Part shown: in pieces, positions 1 through 9,419 of the stretch
Numbering within the stretch: position 1 is the first letter of the stretch
Layout: each line of letters begins with the position of its first letter
Assembly: GCA_022579005.1 (NCBI GenBank)
Contig: MU401901.1
Coordinates: 1 to 16,966 of the forward strand
Direction of reading: 5' to 3'
DNA from: Poronia punctata
Lineage: Eukaryota > Ascomycota > Sordariomycetes > Xylariales > Xylariaceae
DNA: 16,966 nt
The notes under the pieces: model-generated
Told to the model about the DNA's origin: nothing
Database searches by the model: none
Seen by the model: the letters and a program-made list of their open reading frames with translations, nothing else
Position numbers and translations under genes: made by a program

Positions 1-64
1 AAAAGCTTTTAAAAAAGTTTATATAGTTATTAACATTACTAATTAAGCATACTTATTATTAAAG

Positions 65-332
65 TTAGCTTTAATTATTAAAATAGCACTTATAGTAAAA
101 AATAGTAATGCAAACTAGGTTTATTTTTTTATTAGCTTTAACTATTAAAATAGTACTTATAGCAAAAAATAGCAACGTAAACTAGGTTTGTTTTTTTATT
201 AGCTTTAACTATTAAAATAGTACTTATAGTAAAAAATAGCAATATAAACTAAGTTTGTTTTTTTATTAGCTTTAGCTATTAAAATAGCACTTGTAGCAAA
301 AAACAATAATATAAACTAAGTTTATTTTTTTA
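65..332. repeat. Tandem array, 4 copies of a 67-bp unit
   Basis: Units begin at 65, 132, 199 and 266 with the motif TTAGCTTTA and run through TATTAAAATAG, a CTTATAG-like core, AAAAAAYARYAA, AAACTARGTTTR and a T run. The spacing is exactly 67 bp each time, without indels. Copies differ by C/T or A/G, for example TAGCAC against TAGTAC and CTAGG against CTAAG. The array breaks off after about 333, where the expected TTAGCT becomes TTGCTT. It may be a subrepeat of a larger element (LTR or untranslated region) or an independent minisatellite. Confidence 0.9.
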
Positions 333-334
333 TT

Positions 335-1033
335 GCTTATATTTAGTACACTATATTTTAAAAAATTTTAATAGATTAAAATAAGATAAATAAATTAAAA
401 ATGTAAAAAAAAAGTATTTATATAAAATAAAATAAGTAAAGTTATTAGCAAAAAGCTGTAAATATAATATTAAAGTAGTAAAGTTAGCAAAAAGGTTATA
501 GAATTTAGGTAGTAAAAGTAATAAAGGCGCTAAAGTAGTTAAACTAGTTAAAAATAGTTAAAATAATAAAAATTTTTAAAACTTATAATAGTAATTATAA
601 TAGTAATAGTAGTTAATTTGCTAAATTGTAATAAAGGCTTAATACTGCTAAATAAAGCTACGTATACTGCTATATTAAGCAATTATAATATATTGCTATA
701 AGTTTAAATTAATATTAATAATTTAAAGCAGTAAAAGTTATATTAAAAGGTTTTAAAAGTATTAGAAATAGTATTAAAAAGTATAAAATAGTGTTAGTAT
801 TAATAAGTAAAAATAAAAAAGTAAAAAAGTAAAAAAGTAAAAGTAAAAGCAAGGTAATAGTAAAAGGTAAAAAAGTTAATTAGTTATAAGTAAGTTATAA
901 TTAATTAAGTAAGGCTAAGTATTAATTATAGCGCTTTATTAGCTATTATACTATATTATAGCTAATTATACTTGCTTAGCACTATACTTTAATAAATTTA
1001 GTACTAACTTTATAGTAAATATAGCATTTTTTA
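335..1033. other. Gene-free, purine-rich stretch with a GTAAAAAA micro-repeat
   Basis: This 700-bp stretch is purine-rich on the plus strand between about 400 and 900. It contains a short tandem run at 815-850 (two GTAAAAAA units, then two GTAAAA units). In one plus frame this run would read as lysine/serine-rich, which could be a relic of a basic protein tail, but stops are dense around it and I do not call a gene. From about 930 the bias switches to pyrimidine-rich. Confidence 0.5.
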
Positions 1034-1362
1034 GCTTTATATTTACGTTTTAAACCTTTATAATAGCTTAAAAAAACTATAAAGCAATTTTATTATAATA
1101 GCTACTTTTTAAAGTGTTTATATAAAGTTGCTATAATAATAAGTAAAAAAGCGTTTTTTATTTAGCGCTTCTTTTTAGTAACTGTTTTAAAAAATATATG
1201 CTTTTTTATAAATTTATAAAAGGCAGCAAGCTTTTTTTAAAGAAAATGTTTTTTACTAGTTTATAAAGTAAGCTTAAATAACTATAAGTAAGTAAAAAAA
1301 AAAATAAAAGTTTTTTTTTAATATATAACGCTATTTATATAAAGCGCTTTTTTAAAATAAGC
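1034..1362. repeat. Dispersed direct repeat, copy A
   Basis: It matches copy B at a constant offset of 910 bp up to about 1,256 and then at an offset of 1,070 bp, so copy B carries a net 160 bp more. Most differences are C/T or A/G (for example AACGC against AACGT, AAATAACT against AAATAGCT), with a few transversions near 1,170-1,185. The repeat carries short GCG-centred dyads such as AAAAAGCG followed by GCGCTT. The true ends of the parent element are not visible. Confidence 0.85.
1053..1238 (-). pseudogene. Coding-like relic frame in repeat copy A, product unknown
   Basis: Read on the minus strand from 1,238 to 1,053, this frame has 62 codons with five stops, and the same frame exists at the same place in copy B. 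Recognisable shared blocks are KSIYFLK, KTLFYLLL and SSYYNKIAL. Most stops stand at the same place in both copies, and a TAA or TAG there can come from CAA/CAG (Gln) or TGG (Trp) by a single C-to-T or G-to-A change. I do not recognise the family. It could be part of a transposon protein, or simply an open-looking frame in a non-coding repeat. Confidence 0.3.
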
Positions 1363-1943
1363 AAGCTATAGTAGTAAAATTTTAGCAAAACTTAAGTAAT
1401 AAAATAGTTAAAATAAGTATACTTAAAAGTATTAATTACTTATACTTTATTTTAATATTTATATTAAGTATAAATAATAATATAAAAACTTTAGCTTATA
1501 TAAAAATATAAAGAAAATATATAGTAAAATGTTTACTTAAAAAAAAAAATAATAATATAAGCAACATAGCTTATATAATATAAGCACTAATAAATATAAA
1601 GCAAAAATACTTTAAAGTAATGTAAAAATATATATAACTAGCTTTTAAATTAGTATTAGTATATATATATATATATTATTTAGTTATATACTTTATATAC
1701 TTATAAACATTATATATATATTAATATTATATATATAAAAATATTAATTATTATTATATAAATAATATTATTACCTGGTTTTTAATTATAGTATTATTAT
1801 TTAAGTTATTAATAGCTACTAGTATTGTGCTATTTAAGTTTTTTATAACTATTAAGTAGCTTTTATTACTTAATAGTTTTATATTATTTTTAAACTGCTT
1901 TTACTTTATAGCATTTTTATTATTATTTTAAAAAATTATAATT
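1363..1943. other. Gene-free spacer between repeats A and B
   Basis: No gene or large repeat was seen. It holds an A run near 1,540 and an alternating TA run at about 1,660-1,677. The bases just before copy B (near 1,910-1,950) resemble those before copy A only loosely. Confidence 0.5.
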
Positions 1944-2432
1944 ACTTTATATTTATAATTTAAACTTTTATAATAGCTTAAAAAAACTATAAAGCAATTT
2001 TGTTATAGTAGCTACTTTTTAAAGTACTTATATAAGGTTGCTATAATAATAAATAAAAAAGCGTTTTTTATTTAGCGCTTTATGTTAGTAATCGTTTTAA
2101 AAAATATATGCTTTTTTAAAAAATTTTAAAAGGCGTTAAGCTTTTTTTAAATAAAATATTTTTTATTAAATAAGTAGTAAGCGTTTAATTTTAAAGTTAT
2201 TATTATTTTAGTTTGTTTATTGTTATTATAAGGCGTTGTTTAGATTTTTTTTACTAGTATTGCATTTATATTATAAAGATAGTTGCTAAGGCTTTTTTTT
2301 ATATTTTTTAAGGTATTTTATAAAATTAGTTTATAAAGTAAGCTTAAATAGCTATAAGTAAGTAAAGAAAAAAATAAGAGCTTTTTTTTAATATATAACG
2401 TTATTTATATAAAGCGCTTTTTTAAAGTAAGT
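1944..2432. repeat. Dispersed direct repeat, copy B (with 160 bp extra)
   Basis: This is the second copy of the repeat at 1,034-1,362. The left part (to about 2,166) and right part (from about 2,327) are both in copy A, while about 160 bp between them are not. A TTTACTAGT motif near 2,250 inside the extra part matches the A side of the junction, so copy A may have lost DNA in two steps rather than B having gained an insertion. Differences from A are dominated by transitions. Confidence 0.85.
1963..2148 (-). pseudogene. Coding-like relic frame in repeat copy B, product unknown
   Basis: This is the counterpart of the minus-strand frame in copy A, shifted by 910 bp. It reads 62 codons with six stops and keeps the blocks KSIYFLK, KTLFYLLL and SSYYNKIAL. 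Differences include Leu/Pro (CTT against CCT) and Gln/Arg changes, mostly explained by transitions. Alignment of the two without an indel over this stretch, while a 160-bp length change lies just outside it, is mildly in favour of a former coding segment. No known domain was recognised. Confidence 0.3.
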
Positions 2433-2761
2433 ATAGTTATATAGTAAAAACTATTTTTTATATTAATATATATATATTATTTATAGCTAGTAGCGCGTTG
2501 TACTTTACTTTATATATTAAGTAAAAAGTGCGCATGCTTTTTTATTTTTTTATTTAGCTTATAATAAATATAATATATTTATTATATTATATTTAAGTTG
2601 TTTTTATTTACTTTTTTTAAGCTAGTTAACTTTAGTGCTTTTTTTAGTATAAGCAATATTAGTAAGCTTTATAGGCTTTTATTTTTTTAAATATATTTAC
2701 TATTATATATTTATAAAAACTTAATTATTGTATACTTTTGTACTAGGCTATATTTTTATAC
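2433..2761. other. Gene-free spacer between repeats B and C
   Basis: T-rich, with short GCGCGT/GTGCGC-type motifs near 2,490-2,535, which are unusual here because of their CpG content. I saw no gene, tandem repeat or hairpin worth calling. Confidence 0.4.
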
Positions 2762-3083
2762 TAATAGTTTAATTAGCTTATAATTATTTATATTAATTTA
2801 TTGTTTAGTTTTTATAATTATGTTAATATAGCGTTATTTTAAGTTAAATAAGCTAAAGAAGTATATTATATAGTACTTTAAATAACTTAATACTTAAGCT
2901 GTTTTTAGTGTTTTTTTATATTATTTTACTTATAGTTAAAGCTTTTTTTTGCTGCTTAGCATTATAGTTTTTAGCTATATACTTACTATAGCTACGTAAG
3001 CAGATTTTATGCTTAAGGTTATTAAATATAATATAAGGCATAGTTTTAGCGTACTTTTAATATTTATAAATATAACTACTTTG
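2762..3083. repeat. Dispersed direct repeat, copy C
   Basis: About 320 bp that recur at 3,207-3,528 with a constant offset of 445 bp and no indel. Nearly all differences are transitions, for example GCTGCTTAGC in C against ACTATTTAAT in D, and AATATAATATAAGGCA against AATGCGCTATAAGGCG. Only a few transversions were seen. Each copy is the less mutated one at some positions, as expected if both were mutated independently after duplication. Confidence 0.92.
2856..3050 (-). pseudogene. Coding-like relic frame in repeat copy C, product unknown
   Basis: On the minus strand, 3,050 to 2,856 gives 65 codons with a single stop (2,916-2,918), which is very open for this composition. Blocks include HKICLRSYSKYIAKNYN followed by two glutamines (CAG CAA, 2,949-2,954), then KKALTISKII and LFKVL. 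A stop follows at 2,853-2,855. In copy D the two glutamines are TAG TAA, a textbook C-to-T change. The family is not recognised; a piece of a transposon-encoded protein is the simplest guess, since it lies in a repeated segment. Confidence 0.4.
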
Positions 3084-3206
3084 CTATAAGCTTTTTTTAA
3101 AAATAAGCAACTTTATTTATAAAACAAGCACTTTAAAAGTATAAGATTTTTTAAAAAAGTATTATTAAAAACTACGCTTATAGTTATTAACTATTTTTTT
3201 TTATGC

Positions 3207-3528
3207 TTATAGTTTAACTAGCTTATAATTACTTATATTAATTTGTTGCTTAGTTTTTATAATTACGTTAGTATAGCGTTATTTTAAGTTAAATAAGCTA
3301 AAAAAATATATTATGTAGTACTTTAAATAACTTAATACTTAAAGCGTTTTTAGTGTTTTTTTATATTATTTTACTTATAGTTAAAGCTTTTTTTTACTAT
3401 TTAATATTATAGTTTTTAGCTATATACTTACTATAGCTATATAAGCAAATTTTGTACTTAAAGCTACTAAATGCGCTATAAGGCGTAGTTTTAATATGCT
3501 TTTAACGTTTATAAATATAATTACTTTA
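3207..3528. repeat. Dispersed direct repeat, copy D
   Basis: Second copy of the repeat at 2,762-3,083, 123 bp downstream of its end and in the same orientation. It is colinear without gaps. Copy D keeps C or G at some sites where copy C has T or A, and the reverse, so a two-copy comparison recovers part of the ancestral sequence at those sites. Confidence 0.92.
3301..3495 (-). pseudogene. Coding-like relic frame in repeat copy D, product unknown
   Basis: Counterpart of the frame in copy C. It has 65 codons with three stops, two of which (TAG TAA at 3,394-3,399) replace two Gln codons of copy C. Shared blocks are KICL, SYSKYIAKNYN, KKALTISKII and LFKVL. The contrast with copy C shows how stops arise here. 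No domain was recognised. Confidence 0.4.
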
Positions 3529-3529
3529 T

Positions 3530-5160
3530 TTTAACTTTTTTAAAAAAATAAAATATAAATGCAATATTAACAAAAAGTATTTAAGCTTTGCTTTATAACT
3601 AGAACTATATAAGCTGCCTTTGCTTTAATTTTTACTATAACTTTTTTAAGCATAATAGTTGCTATATAACTTAGTATTACTTTTTTATTTACTAAAACTG
3701 CTTTAAATACTTTAATTATTATGTAAACGCTTTTAGCTGCTTTATTTAACTTTATAGTATAGCTTAATTTATTTAAAAAAACATGCTAGCTAAATAATAT
3801 AAAAAAGTAAAAAATTTTAACTTTTTTATTAAAATAAAAATAATGTTTAAACTAAAGTTAGCATTACTAAAGTTAGTATTAAGTATTATAATTTTTATAT
3901 ATACTATATTATTTAAGTATTTAAATACTTAATATTAATATAACTTTTATAATGCTAATAGTATTATTTTTATAAATAAATATTAAATAAAAAAGCAAGA
4001 ACTTTTACTTTTTTTATTTTAAAAAGCATAGCAAGCAATAGCTATACTTTTTGCTTTATATTATATAAAAATATTAATGCTTTGCTATAAAGCTATGCGT
4101 TAATATTTGCTATATTAATTTTTATAGCAAAATTTATATAGTTTAAATATATTTTAAATTTAGTTTAACGCTTTTAATATTATTTTTATAAATAAGCTTA
4201 CTAAGAAAATATTTTTATGCTATAAAAAAAAAATAGTGTAAATAGTAATTATATTATATATAAAAAAAAATAATTTATAGTTAATAAAAACCTTTTTTTT
4301 TAAAAACAGTTAAGCATAACTTTTTATAAATATAAATAAATAGTTATAATAGTGCTTTTTATATACGCTAAGCAAAAAAATGCTATATTTAATAAAAAGC
4401 TTTAATTAAATAAAATATAGCTATGCTTTTTTATACTTAAACTTATTTAAAGATTTAAAAAAAATAACTATAATATATATTTAAAGTAAAGTAGTAAGTA
4501 TTTATTTTAATTACTTAAGTATAAATATATATATATATATTAAACAATAAAAATTAACGTTATATATATTTAAAGTAGTATATATGTTAACATAGTTAAA
4601 AATTAATAATTAATAAATTAAAACTTATATTTACTTACTTAATATACTTTAGTAGCTAGCAGTTATTAAGTATACTTATTTAAGCTATTTAAATATTTTA
4701 TATACTTAATTAATTTAAGCGCTTTTTATTTTAGCTTTTTGCTTAATAATTTTATAAATAAAAAAATAAGTATAATTTATATAGTTTTAATATTGCTAGT
4801 AAGTTTTTAACGTAAATATATAGTGCTAATAAATATTAAAATAGCGCTAAGTAAATATAGCTAATAAAATTAATTGCTTTACTTTATTTTTTATAATAGT
4901 TTTTATATAAGTATTGCTTTTTTAAAATATATAACTTAAAATAGTAAGTTTATACTTATAGCTTATAAACTAAAAAACTATTAATTTTTTTACTTAAAAT
5001 AAAATAAAGCAAAGCTTAAATAATATATATAAACGCTTTTTTATAAAGTTAATATAAATATAATTGCTAAATATTAAACTAGGTTTAAAAGGCAAAAGTA
5101 AAAGCATATTTGCTTAAATATAATAATTAAATATGTTTATACTAGCTTTATAATTATAAA
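3530..5160. other. Gene-free stretch
   Basis: 1.6 kb without a supported gene. It holds a TA run at about 4,525-4,541, many short A and T runs, and scattered GCTAGC motifs. I saw no tandem array and no duplicated block of the kind found to the left. It may be a relic too eroded to read. Confidence 0.5.
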
Positions 5161-5337
5161 AAAAAGCTAAATTAGTAAAAGGTAGTATATTATAATTTTA
5201 TAAAATAGTATTAAATATTAATTAAAAAAATTAGCAAAAGCTAGCAAAAAAAAAAGCTAAACTAGTAAAAAGTAAAGCGTTATAATTTTATAAAATAGTA
5301 TTAAACATTAGTTAAAAAACTTAATAAAAGCTAAAAA
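5161..5337. repeat. Tandem duplication, 2 copies of 90 bp
   Basis: AAAAAGCTAAAYTAGTAAAARGTA begins at 5,161 and again at 5,251, and the match continues through TATAATTTTATAAAATAGTATTAAA to the AAAAGCTA motif, with no indel. The second copy fades at about 5,337. Differences are mainly transitions (ATTAG/ACTAG, GGTAG/AGTAA, AATATTAATT/AACATTAGTT). Confidence 0.85.
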
Positions 5338-7133
5338 ATTTATATATACTATAAAAAGTAAAAGTAAGTATAAGTTTAATTATATTATTATATAGTACTA
5401 AAGTAATATTTAATAGCTATAAATAAATATACTAATTAATATAACTAAACGTAAATGCTAGCAAGTTTAAATAGCTTTAGTAAATAATTAGCACTTATAT
5501 AGTTATATTACCTTTATATTGCAAACTTTTTTTAAAAACTATGTTAGCTAATAGTTTTTTTTAGTTATTAAATAATTTAAAAAAGCTGCTAAAAAAAAAT
5601 GCTATAAACTTATTTTTTAATAAATTAAAATATAATATCTTTTTTTTAGCATGTATTAATTTAAAACTAAGCAAAATAATTAACTTTATAAACTTATTAA
5701 ATATAAATAAGCTTAAAAGTAAACTTTTAATGCTACTATTGCTTAAAAATAAAATTTAATATTTTATATTATTAAAAAAAAGTAAGCTTAAATGTATGCT
5801 AGCCTAAGCTTTTTAGTTAAGTACTATTTAATACTTTTAAGCATTTAAATTTAAGTTTTAATATAATACTAAGTAGTTAATTATAAAAAAACTATTTTTT
5901 ATAAAAAATATATAAGCTGCTTTTATTATATAATAATTATAAATTTATATAAAGTTTTGCTTAAGTAATTATATTTAAACTTAATATATAATAAAGCGCA
6001 GTTTATTAGCTTTTAATAACTTAATTAAATTATATTAGTAATTATAATAGCGTTTATTTATATTATTATTAATACTTATTAAATTAACCTAGTAAGCAAT
6101 ATTATTACTTATATTATATATAGTAAATATTTAGTAGTTTATAGTATTATTATATATTAAAAATACTAAAAATTATAAATTAGTTTAGTAAACATATTAA
6201 AAGATTATTATAGCTTAGTATATTTTTTAGTTGCTTTTAAGTATACTAGCATTTATAACTAAAGCTATAATAATTAAAGCTATAAAATAAAGTTTATACT
6301 TAACTTTTAAGTCTTATAAGTACTAATTATAAAAAAAATAAAAGTTTAAAGTAGCAATAATAGCATAAAAGTAACTTGCTAATAAAAACAAGTTTAAAAA
6401 AGTATTTTATAACTTTTGTTTTTAAAGTATATTAACGTTAACTTTATACTATTTAATATAAAAGCTTATTTAAAAAACATAGCTATTATATATATTATTT
6501 AGCTATTTTTTATAAAAAAAATTATTTTTTTTTTACTATTTTAATAAATTAAAAACTTTTAATATTTTTAATATATTAAAGTAAATATGTTAAAAGTTTA
6601 AAATATTAAAGCTATTAATAGCTTAAATTTAATAGTTAAAAAGGCTTAAGATATTATTAGCATTATGCTTAGCAAGTTAAAAGCTAAGTTTTTTTTTATT
6701 TTTAAAAAATATTATCTATATAATATATAAGTATTAGCTATATATAATTAGTAAAAATAGTAATAAATAGTTAACTTATATTTAAATTTAATATTTTAAG
6801 CTAAAGTTAAGTATAGTATAAAGCAACGCTTTTACTTTATATTTAAGTATTATAAAGTTTAGTTAGTTAGCATATAGTAAAATTTATAATAGTAAAAAAA
6901 TTAAATTTACTAAAAACAACGTTTTTAAATATATGCTGCTAATATAAAAAAACAATACTTTAAGCATAGCAAAAGTAAAAAACAAAAAATATATATAAAT
7001 AATATAATTTAAAGTAAAAAAAAGTTAGTTTAAAAAAATTTAATATATAGTAGCTAGCTTAAAATTATATATTTAGCTATACTATATAGTAAAATAAATA
7101 TATATAAATATAATAAAAAAAGTATATAGTAAA
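5338..7133. other. Gene-free stretch
   Basis: 1.8 kb of alternating A-rich and T-rich sequence with many short runs. No gene, tandem array or long inverted repeat was recognised by eye. From about 6,890 the plus strand becomes A-rich and leads into the 154-bp array. Confidence 0.45.
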
Positions 7134-7618
7134 AAGTAACTAAACTAAAAAAAAAATAAAAGTAGCAAAAGTAAAAATACTTATACTTAGTAAAAAATCT
7201 ACTAAGTAGCTATTAAGCTAAAAAGTATTTTTATAAAACTGCTTAGTAAAAAAGTAAATATATAAAATAAAAAATATAAATAAAAAAAAGTAAATAAACT
7301 AAAAAAAAAATAAATATAATAAAAGCAAAAGTATTTTTACTTAGTAAAAAAGCTACTAAGTAGCTATTAAGCTAAAAAGTATTTTTATAAAACTGCTTAG
7401 TAAAAGGGCAAATATATAAAATAAAAAATATAAATAAAAAAAAGTAAATAAACTAAAATAAATATAAAGTTAATAAAAGCAAAAATACTTTTACTTAGTA
7501 AAAAATCTACTAAGTAGCTATTAAGCTAAAAAGTATTTTTATAAAGTAGCTTAGTATAAAAATAAAAGCATAAAATAAAAAATATAAATAAAAAAAAGTA
7601 AATAAACTAAAAAAAAAA
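7134..7618. repeat. Tandem array, about 3 copies of a 154-bp unit with internal dyads
   Basis: The motif ACTAAGTAGCTATTAAGCTA starts at 7,201, 7,355 and 7,509, exactly 154 bp apart. The array begins at about 7,134 and stops near 7,618. Each unit has a T-rich core (GTATTTTTACTTAGTAAAAA) that is nearly palindromic. Next comes a near-palindrome AGCTACTAAGTAGCT, then TATTAAGCTAAAAAGTATTTTTATAAA and an A-rich spacer. It lies about 230 bp beyond the 3' end of the copia relic, so it may belong to that element's LTR or be an older minisatellite. Its function is unknown. Confidence 0.88.
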
Positions 7619-7852
7619 GGTTTTATATATATATTTAATTAAAAAAACTATAGTATAGTAATTATAAGAATTTATAAGCAAAAATTAGCAGTATATATAT
7701 AAGCTATATAGTTATTATTATTAAAAAAACCTTATAAGCTAGTATTTTTAGTTTATAGTATAATTATTTTATAATTTAAATAATTACTTTTTTAGTCTTT
7801 TATTTTATATTTGTTTTTATATTAACTTATTTTATAGTATTTTATTTTTTTA
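7619..7852. other. Spacer between the 154-bp array and the copia relic
   Basis: Short stretch that would hold the 3' untranslated end or LTR of the copia relic if these survive. It is flanked by a weak inverted repeat, AAGGTTTT (7,617-7,624) and AAAACCTT (7,726-7,733). I could not match it to the sequence upstream of the relic near 10,700-11,200, so no LTR pair is called. Confidence 0.35.
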
Positions 7853-8389
7853 TAAAAAAAGTTTGCTTTTATTTAAGCGTTTTATATAGCAAAAGCAGTT
7901 TTTAAAGTTATATTTATTATAAAGTAATAAAATAACTATATTTATTTTTTGCTTTTTTTTATTTACTTTTATAGCAGCTTATAGTTTAACATTTATTATT
8001 TTTATTAAATTAATTATTAAGTAGTAGTTAGCTTTTTAAAAATTAAAAGCTATTTTTAAAATATTATAAATTAATACTAAAATCTTGTTTAAATTATTTA
8101 ATTTATAAGGTTTGTTTATATTGTTTATAATTGTGCTTTAATTATAATATTTATTATATTTAGTTAATTTTATTTTTGCATTAATATTTAGTATATAAAC
8201 GTTATGTGCACAATATTTATAAGCTAAGAGTATATAAGTTATAAATATAGTTATAAGTAAGTAAGATAATATAATTATATACTTAATATTTATTTTGTTT
8301 TTTAAGCTTAGGTTTTTTAACGTTATAAGTTTTTTTTTATATGCAATTATATTATTAACAAATTTATAAATTATAGCAAACTTTACTAA
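7853..8389 (-). pseudogene. Reverse transcriptase and RNase H relic (copia-type)
   Basis: From 8,389 to 7,853 one minus frame has 179 codons and only three stops (8,138-8,140, 8,036-8,038, 7,979-7,981), including 83 codons with none. FVNNIIAYKKK at 8,362 matches the RT active-site block F/Y-V-D-D-I, with both Asp read as Asn (GAT to AAT). Then come INIKY, LSYLL (the L-x-W/Y-F-L-G region) and HNVYI (the Q/H-x-x-Y-I block near 8,200). Next are ST..INKPYK (the S-T-P region), KI.VLIY and KIAF (the G-S-L-I-Y and R-P-D-I-A-F region), and KANYYL. Last is an RNase H-like Y-N-K-Y-N-F near 7,920. Loss of both catalytic Asp makes it non-functional. Confidence 0.65.
8351..8362 (-). other. RT catalytic motif FVDD decayed to FVNN
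   Basis: The codons TTT GTT AAT AAT read Phe-Val-Asn-Asn. In Ty1/copia RT this position is F/Y-V-D-D, where the two Asp bind metal. GAT to AAT is a single G-to-A change per codon, which is the opposite-strand form of C-to-T. Confidence 0.6.
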
Positions 8390-9044
8390 TTAGTATTTAA
8401 GTTTGTTTTAGTATTTTTAAAAAATAAACTATTTTAGTTTTTTAATTATTGTAGCTTAGTTATAATTATTATTATAAAAGTACGCTTTATACGCTTTTAA
8501 TTTATATATATTAACTACTTTGCTATTAATGTCTTTATTATAAATAATACTTTTTTTTAAAAAATGTACAATATATAAGTATATACTTACGTAGTTTAGC
8601 TTTATTTACGCCTTGCCTAGTATACTACTAAGCTTATTAGCTATAATATTAAAGTTATTAGTATTAAATAGTTTTATTTTAATGTTTTTTTATATTAGCT
8701 TAGTGCTTTAGCGTTTTTTAGTAACTTATTTATTTTTTTTATTTAGTAGCAAGCGTTATATATAGTATTATATATTAGCTATTATAATATAAAAAGCTGT
8801 TTTACTTTTACTTTCTTTTATTAAGCAGTTAATTAATAAAACTTAAATTTTAGCACTTTTTTTTTTTATTTGCTTGCTATTAAATTTATTTATTATATAG
8901 CAAGCTAATAAAATTTAAATAATTACTTGCTTATAAAATATTTATAAATATTAATAGTGTTTTATAAGATTTTTATTAATTTTAAAGTCTGCTTAGTAAT
9001 TTAAGTTTTTTTTAATATACTTATAGTTACTTTATAACGTAGTT

Positions 9045-9419
9045 AATTTATAAATGTTTATAATATATTTTAGCTATTGCTTTTTACTTTTAATTTGTTT
9101 ACGTTTTATTATATACTATATTGTTAGTATATAGTATTGTAGCTTGCTTAGTAAAATAAAAGCTAATATAGTAAATGCTACTAAACTAATAGCGTGATTT
9201 TTTTATAGCTTTTAAAATAAAGCAAATAGTTATATAAGCTTTTCTAAGTTTGTGCTAATATATTAATAAGCTTTGTTAAAAAACATAAAAGCTGCTATAA
9301 TTATATACTTTTTTTTATAGCTATTTATTAAGCTTTAAATTATTTTTAAAGTACTAAATATAAAAAAGTTGCTTTAGTTTTTTTAGCTTTATATAAAGAT
9401 TGTAATCTTTTTTTTTTTG
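9045..9419 (-). pseudogene. Integrase core relic (copia-type)
   Basis: One frame from 9,419 to 9,045 with about ten stops. SSFYVF*Q (from 9,296) matches the family's S-A-P-Y-T-P-Q-Q-N, with Pro codons turned to Phe (CCT to TTT) and one Gln to TAA. Twenty-two residues after that Tyr comes FILKAIKKSRY*, matching M-L-x-x-A-x-L-P-x-x-Y/F-W, with Trp turned to TAG (9,186-9,188). The following 16 residues fit the E-A-V..A.Y-L.N-R..P-T block without a gap. Further on, YYKHL*I fits the LRHLRV/I-type motif. The spacing agrees with the family. The catalytic D,D,E residues are not individually secured; the region before 9,300 has only a weak T-D-N-like NN. Confidence 0.6.

Larger units (their letters stand above)
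7853..9419 (-). pseudogene. Ty1/copia-type pol polyprotein relic (integrase, RT, RNase H)
   Basis: Minus-strand conceptual translation gives pieces of a copia pol in the right order: integrase (9,419 to 9,045), an RT-start-like KAKL..RK motif near 8,603, the RT catalytic motif (8,351-8,362) and RNase H-like sequence down to 7,853. Integrase and the RT start share one frame; the catalytic RT part is in another, so at least one frameshift lies near 8,390-8,600. The order IN-RT-RH is that of Ty1/copia; Ty3/gypsy has RT-RH-IN. Many conserved Gln, Trp, Pro and Asp codons are altered in the way C-to-T and G-to-A changes predict. The element is dead. The gag and protease ends and the LTRs were not identified. 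Family assignment rests on motifs read by eye. Confidence 0.65.

Noticed and set aside
335..940. Plus-strand lysine-rich coding region near 790-890
   Set aside because: The run of GTAAAA units gives a basic low-complexity peptide in one frame, but stops occur every few codons on both sides and nothing is conserved elsewhere in the window.
4525..4541. TA microsatellite as a replication origin
   Set aside because: Short TA runs (also at 1,660-1,677) are expected in 85% A+T sequence; no initiator sites or other origin features were seen.
6655..6675. Decayed Y-x-D-D motif on the minus strand (ATTATTAGCATTA)
   Set aside because: In the fitting frame the first residue would be Asn rather than Tyr/Phe and the neighbouring codons show no RT similarity.
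7134..7618. CRISPR-like array
   Set aside because: The 154-bp units are repeated along their whole length with no unique spacers between short repeats.
7617..7733. Small inverted-repeat element bounded by AAGGTTTT and AAAACCTT
   Set aside because: Only 8 bp match at the ends in A/T-rich sequence, with no target-site duplication and no second copy.
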